A DNA stretch of 64,000 nucleotides from JAWLDA01 sp041686855 (GCA_041686855.1 JAWLDA010000015.1:30318-94317); one strand, 5' to 3'. Positions 1-9,580 are shown, numbered from the stretch's first letter. Numbers and translations are program-made. Notes: generated by a model from the sequence alone, not told the origin.

Positions 1-2
1 TT

Positions 3-104
3 CGCCGACTGCGGCAGAAGTTGACTGAACATCCCTCCTATGCGGACGCGATCGAGACCGTTCACGGTATTGGCTACCGCATGCAGGAGAGGCCGCCCCA
101 GTGA
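3..104 (+). CDS. Response regulator, PhoB/OmpR family (C-terminal end only)
   Basis: Only the last 33 codons lie in the window. They read RRLRQKL...ETVHGIGYRM, the typical end of the winged-helix DNA-binding domain of OmpR/PhoB regulators; the G-x-G-Y-R hairpin is the diagnostic piece. The stop codon overlaps the GTG start of the next gene (GTGA), as expected for a regulator/kinase pair translated together. With a PhoR-like partner it is probably a phosphate-type regulator, but the receiver domain is outside the window, so the stimulus is inferred from the partner only. Confidence 0.85.
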   Translation, partial: RRLRQKLTEHPSYADAIETVHGIGYRMQERPPQ

Positions 105-1402
105 GCGTTGCTACCGCCCTTCGCATCCAAATGGCCTGGGGCGCCTCTCTAGTTGGCACAGCTGCCGGGGCGTGGGCCATGACAAGATTCGGTTGGTCGA
201 GCGCGATCGGGTGGTTCGGCATCCTGATTGCCGTCTCTGGGGCGCTTTGGGCGGCGCGGCAGATCAAAGGGACCACCGCTCCCTTGCCGGACGGCTCACG
301 TGAAGAGAGCGCGGAGGACGCGGCGAGGCTCACTCGCCGTGAAGCGATGCTCGACGCGATCCTTCAAAGTCAACCCGACCCTGTGATTGCGGTCGATCGC
401 CACCTCAACCTACTCTTTGCAAACAAAAGCGCGGAAGAGCTATTTCGTCGGGGAGATGGGGAGGGCTCCGATCTGGTTGGTCGCCCGGCGATGGAGGTGT
501 TGCGCGACCATGAATTGGTTGCCTCATTACGTACGGGTGTTGCGTCACGACAAACCGCGACGGCTACGCTCGAAGTGGGCAACGAAGCGACGCGCATCTA
601 TCACCTTACCGTTACGCCGATTAATGTGGCAACTCACGACTTGGTCGGCGCAGTCTGTGTGCTACACGATCAGACGGCGCTGCGCCGACTTGAGCGGATT
701 CGCTCAGACTTCGTCGCCAACGTGTCGCACGAATTGAGGACGCCTCTCACTGCGATCCACGGGTTTATCGAGACGCTGCAGAGCGGTTCGCACAAGGATC
801 CGAACCGGCTCACCCGTTACCTCGATATCATGCACCAGGAGACGACTCGTCTCGCGGCGCTCATTACGGACCTCCTCCACCTCTCTCGCTTGGAGTCGCC
901 TGACGCTGACCTCAACGTCGAGCCGGTCGACCTGTCGGAGTTGGCGAGTGGCGTGGTCGAGCTGTACCGACGCCCCGCTGAGACCAAGAACCTCCACCTC
1001 ACCATGGAGCGTGAGGCGGGGCTGCCGAATGTGAGGGCGGATGCCGGCTTGATCCGTCAGGCGCTGCTCAACCTCGTCGACAACGCACTGAAGTACACAG
1101 AGTCCGGGGGGCAGGTAAACGTAGCCATTGCCCGTGACAACTTTGGCGTGCGCGCCACCGTGAGTGACACGGGTGTCGGAATTCCGCCAAACGCGCTCGA
1201 TCGTGTCTTCGAGCGATTCTACCGAGTCGACAAGGCGCGCTCTCGCAAAGAGGGCGGGACCGGATTGGGTTTGTCCATTGTGAAACACACGGTCGAGAGT
1301 CATCGCGGGCGGATGGGAATCGAGAGCGTTCCAGGTGAAGGGACGTCGATCTGGTTTTCACTCCCCGTTTGGGAAAGGAACCCGTCGCACCTTGTGCAAT
1401 AA
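101..1402 (+). CDS. phoR: Sensor histidine kinase, PhoR-like
   Basis: A 433-residue membrane kinase. Two hydrophobic stretches near residues 10-55 are followed by a PAS domain (about 82-195), a HisKA dimerisation domain whose H-box SHELRTP carries the phospho-accepting His210, and a HATPase domain with N box (NLVDNALKY), G1 box (DTGVGIP) and G2 box (GGTGLGLSIVKH). This is the compact PhoR architecture of Firmicutes without a large extracellular loop. It starts with GTG inside the stop of the upstream regulator, so the pair is translationally coupled. In PhoR/PhoB systems the kinase phosphorylates the regulator under phosphate limitation; no pho-regulon target is visible here, so the signal is inferred from architecture. 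Confidence 0.85.
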   Translation: MSVATALRIQMAWGASLVGTAAGAWAMTRFGWSSAIGWFGILIAVSGALWAARQIKGTTAPLPDGSREESAEDAARLTRREAMLDAILQSQPDPVIAVDRHLNLLFANKSAEELFRRGDGEGSDLVGRPAMEVLRDHELVASLRTGVASRQTATATLEVGNEATRIYHLTVTPINVATHDLVGAVCVLHDQTALRRLERIRSDFVANVSHELRTPLTAIHGFIETLQSGSHKDPNRLTRYLDIMHQETTRLAALITDLLHLSRLESPDADLNVEPVDLSELASGVVELYRRPAETKNLHLTMEREAGLPNVRADAGLIRQALLNLVDNALKYTESGGQVNVAIARDNFGVRATVSDTGVGIPPNALDRVFERFYRVDKARSRKEGGTGLGLSIVKHTVESHRGRMGIESVPGEGTSIWFSLPVWERNPSHLVQ

Positions 1403-1467
1403 CATTATTAGAGCTGTGCGTGCTCTCGTTGGACGCACAAATGAATCTAATCGGGATCTGATTCCAG

Positions 1468-3354
1468 ATGCAAACCGTCTTACGCCTCCTCGGCTACATT
1501 CGCCCGTACAAAGGACTCTTCGTACTCGCTCTCCTCGGCGTCATCTTAATGAGCGCCACCGAAGTGCTCAAACCGCTTCTGATCAAGTTCGTCGTCGACG
1601 ACGTGATCGTCGGACAAAGGTTAGACTCGCTCGTCCCGCTGGTTACAGCGATTATCCTTACCGCGGCGGCTCACGCCGGTCTCTTTTACGGAGGGACCTA
1701 CCTGCGGCGCTACATTGGGGAGCGCATCGTCTACGACCTGCGAAACGCCCTCTATCACCACCTCCATTATTTAGAAGCCAAATTTCACGACACGTCCCGT
1801 ACCGGTGAGCTCATGTCGCGCGTCACGAGCGACGTACACTCAATCCGTCGGTTCATGGGTTTTGGCCTCTTGATGATTGTCCGGATCGTTGCGCGGGTCG
1901 CTTTTGTCGCAGGCGCGGCGCTCATCCTCAGTTGGAAGTTGACGCTCTTTGTCATGCTCGTTGCGCCCCTCCTCTATCTAACCGTTCGGCACTTCCAACG
2001 CCAAGTCGAATCGGCCTATTTGGCCTTTCAAAAAAAGATGGCAAGCATGACGGCGACCCTGCAGGAGAATATCACGGGAGTGCGCGTCGTACGCTCCTTT
2101 GGCCAGGAAGCCAGAGAAGAGTCGAAGTTTGAGACTGAGAACTACGGCGTCTTTGAACGTTCGGTAGACGCAGTGCGCATTCGCGCCAATCACGCTCCCA
2201 TGATCGAGTTTTGGTCACTCCTCAGCCGCGGCATACTCCTGGTGGCGGGTGGCTGGTTCGTCATACAGGGCGAGATCACGATCGGGACGTTCGTCGCCTT
2301 CGACGGATTTCTCGGTCGATTGATGCAACCTTTCCGGCAGCTCCCGGAGATCTTTGACATGTTGGGTGAGGGTAAGGCCTCGGGCGAGCGCATCTTTGAG
2401 ATCCTTGACACCAAGCCTTCGATTGAGTTCGGCGTCTCCTCTCGCAAACTCGATCGACCTGAAGGACGCGTCACCTTTGAGAACGTCTCGTTCAACTACG
2501 AGGTTGTGGTGCACCCCGAGGGCGGTGGCGCCATGTCCGTCGCAGCCATGGGGATGGGCGGCGGAGGTGGGCCCGGGGGCGGCGGGCGCCGTATGGGTGG
2601 CGCGCCCAGCTCCAAAAACCAAGATCGGCGCCTGGTCGCCGGCAAAGCTAGGGAGCTTCCGGCGATTCGCAATATCGCCTTAGATGTGAAGCCCAAAGAG
2701 ACAGTGGCCATTTTAGGCCAGACCGGATCGGGCAAGAGCACCCTGATGCACATGATCAATCGAACCTACGACCCCGATGAGGGACGGATCCTCTTGGACG
2801 GGGTAGATTTACGCGAGTTGCCGGTGCAGCGCCTGCGCCGCCATATCGCGGTGGTACCTCAGGAGAGCTTCCTCTTTTCGACAACTGTCTTTGAAAACAT
2901 TGCATACGGCCGACCGGACGCATCCTTGGACGAGGTGATCGAGGCGGCCGAAAAAGCGCAGGCTCATGAGTTTATCTCAGCTCTACCGCACGGGTACGAG
3001 ACGGTGATCGGTGAGCGCGGCGCCGGGTTGTCCGGCGGGCAGCGACAGAGGCTCACGCTGGCCCGGGCGATCCTCTTGCGCCCGGCGATCCTCGTCATTG
3101 ACGATGCAACGTCGGCCGTGGATATGGAGACGGAGTACCTCATTTGGGACGCCCTCAAAGAAGTCGTCAAGGAGAGCACGACATTTGTGGTCGCGCAGCG
3201 CATTTCGACCGCCCGCAACGCGGATCGCATTATCGTCATCGAGGATGGCCGCATTGTCGAAGACGGCACGCACGAAACCCTCCTCAAACAAAATGGCGTC
3301 TACCGTCGGATCTACGATGTCCAAGAGGAAGGCCATTTCGATCGGACCGGCTAG
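1468..3354 (+). CDS. ABC exporter half-transporter, degenerate-site subunit
   Basis: A 628-residue type IV ABC exporter half: six membrane helices in residues 1-310, then a nucleotide-binding domain. Walker A is GQTGSGKST (Lys423) and the signature is canonical LSGGQ. The residue after the Walker B aspartate (Asp545) is Asp546 rather than the catalytic Glu, and the switch His is replaced by Gln577. These changes mark the degenerate subunit of heterodimeric exporters such as TM287/288, BmrCD and LmrCD. A Gly- and Met-rich insert of about 45 residues (near 345-395) interrupts the start of the nucleotide-binding domain. The partner follows 57 bp downstream. Substrate unknown; multidrug or lipid export is typical of the family. 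No strong ribosome site precedes the ATG. Confidence 0.9.
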   Translation: MQTVLRLLGYIRPYKGLFVLALLGVILMSATEVLKPLLIKFVVDDVIVGQRLDSLVPLVTAIILTAAAHAGLFYGGTYLRRYIGERIVYDLRNALYHHLHYLEAKFHDTSRTGELMSRVTSDVHSIRRFMGFGLLMIVRIVARVAFVAGAALILSWKLTLFVMLVAPLLYLTVRHFQRQVESAYLAFQKKMASMTATLQENITGVRVVRSFGQEAREESKFETENYGVFERSVDAVRIRANHAPMIEFWSLLSRGILLVAGGWFVIQGEITIGTFVAFDGFLGRLMQPFRQLPEIFDMLGEGKASGERIFEILDTKPSIEFGVSSRKLDRPEGRVTFENVSFNYEVVVHPEGGGAMSVAAMGMGGGGGPGGGGRRMGGAPSSKNQDRRLVAGKARELPAIRNIALDVKPKETVAILGQTGSGKSTLMHMINRTYDPDEGRILLDGVDLRELPVQRLRRHIAVVPQESFLFSTTVFENIAYGRPDASLDEVIEAAEKAQAHEFISALPHGYETVIGERGAGLSGGQRQRLTLARAILLRPAILVIDDATSAVDMETEYLIWDALKEVVKESTTFVVAQRISTARNADRIIVIEDGRIVEDGTHETLLKQNGVYRRIYDVQEEGHFDRTG

Positions 3355-3411
3355 ACGACGCACCGGGCGAGCGGTCCTAGGCGGGAACGGGTAGAAGGGA
3401 GCCTCTTAGAC

Positions 3412-5202
3412 GTGGCACGCATCGAGTTTCAACTCAACATGGCAGAAGAACAGGCCGACTTCAACAAAGGGTACTTCATGCGCCTTATGCGCTATTTGGC
3501 CGCCTATCGGCGGCAGTGCCTGTTCGCGCTCCTCTTTGTCGTACTGGGCGCGGGCGGCGAGGTTGCTATTCCGTACTTGATTCGAGTCGGTATCGACAAC
3601 CACATCATGGTCGGCGATTTTTCAGGTCTTCTAGGCGTCTTCGGCATCTTTCTGGCCGTGCTTGGGGTGACGACCATCGCCCGACGACAACAGATCTACC
3701 TCACTGCCTGGATCGGTCAGAGAGTGCTCTATCAGTTGCGCCAGGAAGTCTTCGCACATCTGCAGCGGCTGTCGTTTCGCTACTTTGACAGCCAGCCTTC
3801 GGGCAAGATCATGTCTCGATTGACGAGCGATGTCCGCTATTTACAGGACTTTCTTACGAACGGCTTGACGACGCTCTTTGCTGCGATCGTGAGCGTCGTA
3901 GCGATCCTCATCGTCCTTTTCACACTCCATGCAAAACTGGCCGCACTCTCGTTGATCACCCTCCCCGTCGTGTTGGTCACCGTGATATCGCTGAGAGTGC
4001 GGATCAAGCAGGCCCACCTTATGGTGCGAGAGACGATGGCCAACATCAACGCCAACTTACAAGAGAGCATCTCAGGGGTGCGGTTAGTCCAAGCGTACGC
4101 ACGGCAAAAGGTGAACGAAGGTCACTTTGAAAGGATTAACCGGCGCAACTTTCAAGCGACGATGCGGTCGTGGCTGTTGGCCGGCGCCTTTAACCCGGCG
4201 GTCGAGCTGACTAGCGCCGGGGCTACCGTCCTCATCCTTTGGTACGGCGCGCGTGCCGTCTCCTCAGGGAGTATGGCGGAAGGGGTGACTGTCGGTATCA
4301 TTGTCGCCTTCGTGGCGTACCTACAGCAGTTTTACGACCCGGTGCGAGAGCTCTCCAACATCTACAACGGTATGCAGTCCGCGATGGCCTCCGCCGACAA
4401 GATCTTTAACCTACTCGACACGCCGATCGAAATCGTCGAGCGTCCCAGCGCTTACGATGTGACCGATGTGAAAGGGCGCGTGCAGTTTGACAATGTCACC
4501 TTTGGTTACTCATCGGCAGAGCCGGTGCTGCACAACATCAACCTAGACGTCGCGCCCGGCGAGACGATCGCCTTGGTCGGCCCGACCGGCGCCGGGAAGA
4601 GTTCGATCATCAACCTCGTCGCTCGGTTTTACGACCCTCAGGAGGGGAAGGTGACCCTGGATGGACACGATCTCCGGGACGTGACACTCAGTTCGCTGCG
4701 GCGGCACATCGCGATCGTCTTGCAAGACAACTTCCTCTTCTCGGGGAGTGTCCGAGAGAATATAAGCTATGGGCGCGAAGACGCCACGCCCGAAGAGGTC
4801 GAGGCGGCTGCTAAGGCCGTGTATGCACACGATTTCATTCAGCGCCTGCCCAAAGGGTACGACACGGAGGTTCACGAGCGCGGCGGACAACTCTCCGAAG
4901 GTCAGCGGCAACTGATCGCGTTCGCACGGGCGATCCTCATGAATCCGAGCGTCCTCATTCTCGACGAAGCCACGTCTCACGTCGATCCGATGACTGAGGC
5001 CTTGGTCCAGCGGGCACTGGAGAAGCTGCTTGCCGGTCGGACGGCGTTTGTGGTGGCCCACCGCCTATCGACGATTCGCAACGCGGACCGCATTCTTGTC
5101 ATCAGCGACGGCGTGATCGCCCAGATGGGAAATCATGACGAACTGATGGCCGAGGAAGGTCTCTACAAAGAGTTGAATGAAGTGTCGTTCAAGTACACGT
5201 AA
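3412..5202 (+). CDS. ABC exporter half-transporter, catalytic-site subunit
   Basis: A 596-residue partner of the preceding gene with the same fold: six membrane helices, then the ATPase domain. Walker A is GPTGAGKSS. The Walker B aspartate (Asp518) is followed by the catalytic Glu519 and the switch His550 is intact, but the signature is LSEGQ (494-498) instead of LSGGQ. Combined with the first subunit this gives one complete site (its own Walker motifs with the partner's LSGGQ) and one degenerate site (partner's Asp/Gln with its LSEGQ), the arrangement known from TM287/288. The GTG start follows an AAGGGAG ribosome site. Probably co-transcribed with the first subunit. Confidence 0.92.
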   Translation: MARIEFQLNMAEEQADFNKGYFMRLMRYLAAYRRQCLFALLFVVLGAGGEVAIPYLIRVGIDNHIMVGDFSGLLGVFGIFLAVLGVTTIARRQQIYLTAWIGQRVLYQLRQEVFAHLQRLSFRYFDSQPSGKIMSRLTSDVRYLQDFLTNGLTTLFAAIVSVVAILIVLFTLHAKLAALSLITLPVVLVTVISLRVRIKQAHLMVRETMANINANLQESISGVRLVQAYARQKVNEGHFERINRRNFQATMRSWLLAGAFNPAVELTSAGATVLILWYGARAVSSGSMAEGVTVGIIVAFVAYLQQFYDPVRELSNIYNGMQSAMASADKIFNLLDTPIEIVERPSAYDVTDVKGRVQFDNVTFGYSSAEPVLHNINLDVAPGETIALVGPTGAGKSSIINLVARFYDPQEGKVTLDGHDLRDVTLSSLRRHIAIVLQDNFLFSGSVRENISYGREDATPEEVEAAAKAVYAHDFIQRLPKGYDTEVHERGGQLSEGQRQLIAFARAILMNPSVLILDEATSHVDPMTEALVQRALEKLLAGRTAFVVAHRLSTIRNADRILVISDGVIAQMGNHDELMAEEGLYKELNEVSFKYT

Positions 5203-5238
5203 TACTGATCGCAAGCGAAAAAGGGGGGTGCCGACAGC

Positions 5239-6471
5239 GTGTGGAGCATCGTCTTTGTGCTCTTTCTCACTCTGGCGCTCTTCTTTAATGCGAAAGCCAT
5301 CAGCATCGCACTCTTTACGATTGGGCTCATCTACTTTGGAGGCGGCAAGCTCCTTGAGAGCTCGTTTGGCCGCCTGCAAGTGACGCGGGCAACGCAGCGC
5401 ACCTACCTTTTCCCCGGTGAGACGACTCGCATCACCCTCGAATTTAGCAACCCGACGATGGTCCCCATCACTTGGCTGAGCGGGTACGACCGTCTCCCCT
5501 CCCAGTTGGGCGGGGGGCGTGTGACGCGCTGGATTCTCTCTGTGCCGCCTAAGAGCGTGGTGACGACCGGGTACGACGTCCGGTCCTCGCGCAGAGGGGT
5601 GTACACCGTCGGGCCGGTCGAGATGGAAGCCGGCGATCCGTTGGGACTGCATCGCCGCAGAGCCACCTCCCAAAGCTTCCACGATATCGTGGTCTACCCT
5701 GAGCTCTTGCCGATCGGAGAGCTGGGATTGCCGTCAAACCTCCCGTTGGGTAACGTCAAGGCACAGCGGCGCATCTACCCTGATCCGAGTCGACTAGCCG
5801 GGGTCCGTCCGTACCAACCCGGGGATCCGAAGCAGTGGATTCACTGGAAAGCGACGGCGCGCACACACGAGTTGCACGTCAAACAGTTCGAACACACCGT
5901 CACTTTGGACACCTTCGTTCTCCTCAATTTTAACGAGCGGGATTACAAGATCGGTGTGCGCTGGCACGATGTAGAGCTAGCTATCTCGGTCGCTGCCGCC
6001 CTGGCTAACCATCTCACCACCCTCGGCGAGAGTTTTGGTTTTGTCACCAACGCACACCTCAAGTACTACGGGGCGATTCAACCGGTACGGACCGAGCGCT
6101 CTGAGGTCGACCGTGTGGTGCGGGTGACACCGCGCAAAGGCTCGGGGCACTTGATGCGGGTCCTGGAGATCTTGGCGGCTGCCACATGCGAGCCGTGCGC
6201 AGAGTTTGTAGAGGTCGTCTCCCATGAGGCGCGTCACTTTGGATGGGGAGCCACGCTGCTCATGGTGACACCGGTCGATTCGGACGATCTGATTGAAACC
6301 TGCCTCATGCTGGCCGAGTCCGGGTATCGCATCCTCATCTTTGTGACGGGCGAGAGAGTGCTTCACCCTCGGTTTATGCACGAATCGTTGCACACGGAGC
6401 TCAGAGTGTATCATGTGAGCCGCGGCTCCGAGGCGCCGCTCGTCGTGTTGGGGGGTGGCGCTGTTGGCTAG
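5239..6471 (+). CDS. DUF58-domain protein
   Basis: A 410-residue protein with two N-terminal hydrophobic segments (about 1-35). A beta-rich region resembling bacterial conserved repeats follows, then the DUF58 block, recognised by the sequence around VRPYQPGDPKQWIHWKATAR (near residue 190), matching the family pattern R-x-Y-x-x-G-D-x-x-R/K-x-I-x-W-x-x-x-A-R. DUF58 proteins resemble von Willebrand A domains and occur next to MoxR AAA+ ATPases, as here, where they are thought to help assemble or activate envelope or enzyme complexes. The GTG start lies behind an AAGGGGGG ribosome site. The gene overlaps or abuts the next one, so the three-gene cluster is probably an operon. Confidence 0.85.
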   Translation: MWSIVFVLFLTLALFFNAKAISIALFTIGLIYFGGGKLLESSFGRLQVTRATQRTYLFPGETTRITLEFSNPTMVPITWLSGYDRLPSQLGGGRVTRWILSVPPKSVVTTGYDVRSSRRGVYTVGPVEMEAGDPLGLHRRRATSQSFHDIVVYPELLPIGELGLPSNLPLGNVKAQRRIYPDPSRLAGVRPYQPGDPKQWIHWKATARTHELHVKQFEHTVTLDTFVLLNFNERDYKIGVRWHDVELAISVAAALANHLTTLGESFGFVTNAHLKYYGAIQPVRTERSEVDRVVRVTPRKGSGHLMRVLEILAAATCEPCAEFVEVVSHEARHFGWGATLLMVTPVDSDDLIETCLMLAESGYRILIFVTGERVLHPRFMHESLHTELRVYHVSRGSEAPLVVLGGGAVG

Positions 6472-8074
6472 AGTAGATCCGATTGCCGCATTCCTAGGGC
6501 GTTCCCAAGATCACTGGTTGGAGCAAGTTGTCCTGCCGGGATTGGCAGCCGGATTTGCAACCGCGGCGATGCTGTTGGCGCGCAGTTTTGTTGTGTTTTT
6601 GGGTGGCGTAGAGGCCCCGTCGTGGATTGTGATTTATGGAGCCTTGGTGGCGTTGGCTGGCACCTACTCGGGCAATTTTCTCGTCCGTGCCCGAGCGCCG
6701 TTCCTCACGCACGTGGTCGAGGGTGCCGCGATCGCGGTGGTCGGTTACACCTTTTTGCGTCTGGGAGGCGCGGCTGCCCCCGCCACATTCTTTTCAAACG
6801 AGTCTCTATCCTATCCTCAGGTGTACCTTCCTCTCGGGATCGTCCTCTTTGGCTGGTATTTAGCCGTGAGCGCCGGGCGGCGGTTGGCGCGTATCGGCAG
6901 CGTGAACCGCAGCGTAGCGGAGCAAGCCCAAGAGGAGCGCGCCTGGGTTCCGCAGGCGATCACGTCGCCGGCGGCGCTGATCGAGGAGCGCCGTTCGGTT
7001 GTCTGGTACTTTACGCGGCGAACCCTGGGATACACCCTGTTGGCTGGCCTCTTTGTCGGCGCCGCCTTCGACAGCGACCTCGTTTGGGAGCCGGGCTGGA
7101 TGGTGTGGCGGTGGGCGGTGGCGGCCGGTATGGTCGGGCTTCTTTTTTGTGGTTTGGCCCTGCAGGGTTGTGTCTTTATTTACCGTTTGAGAGAGTCGTG
7201 GGTAGAGGCGCAGATCAGTATCAGTCCGCAATTCGTTGAACACTGGGTGAAGAGCACCCTTATTCTTACGTCAACGGTCTTGCTCGCTGCGCTCCTTTTG
7301 CCCTCGGGCTTCGCCCTCTTCGACTTTGTAACGACGGCGGAGTCGCTGTCGGTCTGGTTTGCCTGGTTTTTGTCACAGGGTGTCGAGATATTCAACCGCT
7401 ACGCCTTACAAGGAGCCCGCCCGAGTCCCACCCCGGTGCCCAGCACGCAATCGGGCGGTGGTGGTTTCATCGAAGGGGCGTCGGCGTTTTTGACACTCCT
7501 CTTGGCAGCGGTGGCCGTTGCGGCGACGGCCCTCGTCGCTCTTGGTATCATTGTGCTGCTGCTTCGAGGTGAATGGCGCAAGTTAAGCGGCATCCTGCGA
7601 CTCCCTGTGATCCTCATCTACTGGGTGAGAGGGATTCTCAAGCACTTTCGCCTCTTCTTCGCCGCAGCCGTCGCCTGGCTGGTGCGACTCCTTGAAAGGG
7701 TCCCTGGTGGAGGCGCCCGGGAGAAGGATAGAGCGCGCGACCGTAGGCGTCGATCGAGAAAGAGGGACGAGGAAGCCGAAGAGAGGCTGCCAGCCGCGTA
7801 TGTGCGCAGGCTCTTCGTCCAGCTCATTCGGGCGGCTGAGCGCCACGGGGTGCGGCTGCGTCCCGATCAAACGCCTTACGAGTTTGCTGCATGGGTCAAG
7901 CGTGAGTTCGACGGGGTTGACCAAGAGCTTGATCTGTTGGCCGATCGGTACGTGGAGGCACGTTACGGTCGGCGGCTCGTCGAGCCGTCCAGCCGCTTAG
8001 AAGAGGCTTGGCGAAGGGTCTCTGATCGGCTTCGTCGGCGGCCGCGGGAGACGGCAGGTGACCCAGAGAATTGA
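6464..8074 (+). CDS. Multi-spanning membrane protein with C-terminal DUF4129-like domain
   Basis: About 536 residues with roughly eight hydrophobic segments: four in the first 140 residues, two near 190-250, one near 270-300 and one near 345-370. A basic linker (about 430-450) and a cytosolic tail follow. The tail contains ...LRPDQTPYEFAAWV... and ...LADRYVEARYGRR, the pattern of DUF4129 (C-terminal domain of transglutaminase-like membrane proteins). No transglutaminase Cys-His-Asp core is visible. TTG at 6464 is preferred because GGGGGGTGG lies at the right spacing; an in-frame GTG at 6455 has no room for a ribosome site. It sits between DUF58 and MoxR, the usual neighbourhood of such proteins. 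Confidence 0.75.
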   Translation: MARVDPIAAFLGRSQDHWLEQVVLPGLAAGFATAAMLLARSFVVFLGGVEAPSWIVIYGALVALAGTYSGNFLVRARAPFLTHVVEGAAIAVVGYTFLRLGGAAAPATFFSNESLSYPQVYLPLGIVLFGWYLAVSAGRRLARIGSVNRSVAEQAQEERAWVPQAITSPAALIEERRSVVWYFTRRTLGYTLLAGLFVGAAFDSDLVWEPGWMVWRWAVAAGMVGLLFCGLALQGCVFIYRLRESWVEAQISISPQFVEHWVKSTLILTSTVLLAALLLPSGFALFDFVTTAESLSVWFAWFLSQGVEIFNRYALQGARPSPTPVPSTQSGGGGFIEGASAFLTLLLAAVAVAATALVALGIIVLLLRGEWRKLSGILRLPVILIYWVRGILKHFRLFFAAAVAWLVRLLERVPGGGAREKDRARDRRRRSRKRDEEAEERLPAAYVRRLFVQLIRAAERHGVRLRPDQTPYEFAAWVKREFDGVDQELDLLADRYVEARYGRRLVEPSSRLEEAWRRVSDRLRRRPRETAGDPEN

Positions 8075-8147
8075 GGGAAGAACGCCCAGTGGGCCTTCGG
8101 CAAAGGACAGGCGTTTAAACGTGCGAGTGCGGACAGGGGGAGAGTTT

Positions 8148-9131
8148 ATGGCGGAAGCAGAGCGAGAGGCCGACGTGCGCGTCGATGAGATCGAGCGGAC
8201 CGGGGCGAAAATCGTTGAGAATATTACACGAGTGATGGTGATGCAGACAGAGACCGTGGAACTGGTGCTCATCGCCGCATTGGCGGAGGGCCACATTCTG
8301 CTGGAGGATGTGCCCGGCGTGGGAAAGACCATGCTGGCTCGTGCCACCGCTATTTCACTCGGGTGTAACTTTGGCCGGATACAGTGCACGCCAGACCTTC
8401 TCCCATCGGATGTAATCGGAGTCTCAGTCTATAACGAGCGGACCGGGGAGTTTGAGTATCATGCCGGACCGGTGATGACGCAGGTGGTGCTGGCGGATGA
8501 GATCAATCGAGCGACGCCGCGCACCCAGTCGAGTCTCTTGGAGTGCATGGCTGAAGGTCAGGTGACTGTGGACGGTGTAACGCGGCGGTTACCCCGTCCC
8601 TTTCTCCTGCTGGCCACTCAGAACCCCATAGAGTACGAAGGGACCTTCCCCTTGCCTGAGGCCCAACTCGATCGCTTCTTTTTGCGGACCAACATCGGGT
8701 ACCCAAGTGTGGAGCAAGAGCACGAGATCGTAACGCGACTTCAACACGAGCATCCGATTCACGATCTGCAGGCCTGTACAACGCCGGAGGAGTTTACTGC
8801 GATGCAAGTCGGTGTGCGCCGTGTCCTTGTGGATGAGTCGGTCCGAGACTACGCAATTCGCATCGTCCACGCGACACGGACACATCCGGACGTCCTCCTG
8901 GGATCGAGCCCGAGAGGCTCCCTCGCGCTGGTCCGCGGCGCACAGGCCAGGGCGGCGTTGCATGGGCGCGACTACACGGTGCCGGACGATGTGAAGGCGC
9001 TCGCTCCATCGGTGCTAAACCATCGGATTCTCCTTAAACCAGAGAGCCGATTGCGGGGGCGCAGCGCGACAAGGCTTGTCGAAGATCTCTTGGAGCGGAC
9101 AGAAGTCGGTTTTGAGAAAGAGGAAGGATAA
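8148..9131 (+). CDS. MoxR-family AAA+ ATPase
   Basis: A 327-residue AAA+ chaperone-like ATPase. Walker A is DVPGVGKT (near 54-61), Walker B is LADEINRA (near 114-121), followed by the family-typical TQSSLLE and EGQVTVDG, sensor 1 (LATQNPIEYEG) and a C-terminal lid with sensor-2 region (SPRGSL). MoxR ATPases work with VWA or DUF58 proteins in assembling or activating large complexes. The ATG at 8148 is preferred over an in-frame GTG at 8058 because AGGGGGAG lies 7 bp upstream and the length then matches the family. The gene order DUF58-membrane protein-MoxR is the reverse of the common MoxR-first order. Confidence 0.92.
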   Translation: MAEAEREADVRVDEIERTGAKIVENITRVMVMQTETVELVLIAALAEGHILLEDVPGVGKTMLARATAISLGCNFGRIQCTPDLLPSDVIGVSVYNERTGEFEYHAGPVMTQVVLADEINRATPRTQSSLLECMAEGQVTVDGVTRRLPRPFLLLATQNPIEYEGTFPLPEAQLDRFFLRTNIGYPSVEQEHEIVTRLQHEHPIHDLQACTTPEEFTAMQVGVRRVLVDESVRDYAIRIVHATRTHPDVLLGSSPRGSLALVRGAQARAALHGRDYTVPDDVKALAPSVLNHRILLKPESRLRGRSATRLVEDLLERTEVGFEKEEG

Positions 9132-9140
9132 AGGCCGTCG

Positions 9141-9542
9141 TTACTCCTCGGGACGGGTATTTACCATGTGCCGGGCGGTCGCCGAGATACGGGCAAAGAG
9201 GAAGTCGCGCATAGGCCCCTCGATGCCTGCCTCGTCCATGGCAGCGCTCATGCACTCGAGCCACGACTCGGCGCGTCCTGGTGTGATCTCGTGCGGCAGG
9301 TGACGACGGTACATCATTGGCGGGCCGTACTGCTCGGAAAAGAGCGGCGGGCCGCCAAAAAACTGGGTAAGGAAGGCATATTGCTTTTGGCGGACCTCGG
9401 TGAAATCGTCTGGGAAGATAGGGATGAGGTTGGGGTGTCGGGCGACTCGGTTGTAAAACGCGTCGACTAATTTAGCGACAGTCTCCGCGCCGCCGATCGC
9501 TTCGTAGGGAGTTTTTGCCGGAGGCTTTTGCTGTATCTCCAC
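9141..9542 (-). CDS. Group II truncated haemoglobin
   Basis: A 133-residue 2-over-2 globin. The start YEAIGGAETVAKLVDAFY carries Tyr30 at the B10 position. RRHLPHEIT supplies the proximal haem ligand (His81) and Trp94 in AESWLECM is the G8 tryptophan that marks group II. Family members bind O2 or NO and are linked to NO/peroxide detoxification or oxygen delivery. The GTG start at 9542 follows a GAGGT ribosome site at good spacing; the frame stays open further upstream but runs into the tRNA-Ser gene. The gene lies 38 bp downstream of that tRNA on the same strand. It converges with the MoxR gene. Confidence 0.9.
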   Translation of the reverse strand: MEIQQKPPAKTPYEAIGGAETVAKLVDAFYNRVARHPNLIPIFPDDFTEVRQKQYAFLTQFFGGPPLFSEQYGPPMMYRRHLPHEITPGRAESWLECMSAAMDEAGIEGPMRDFLFARISATARHMVNTRPEE

Positions 9543-9580
9543 AATTTCTACCTCACAGACGCCTCGCAGGAGAGCTAACT

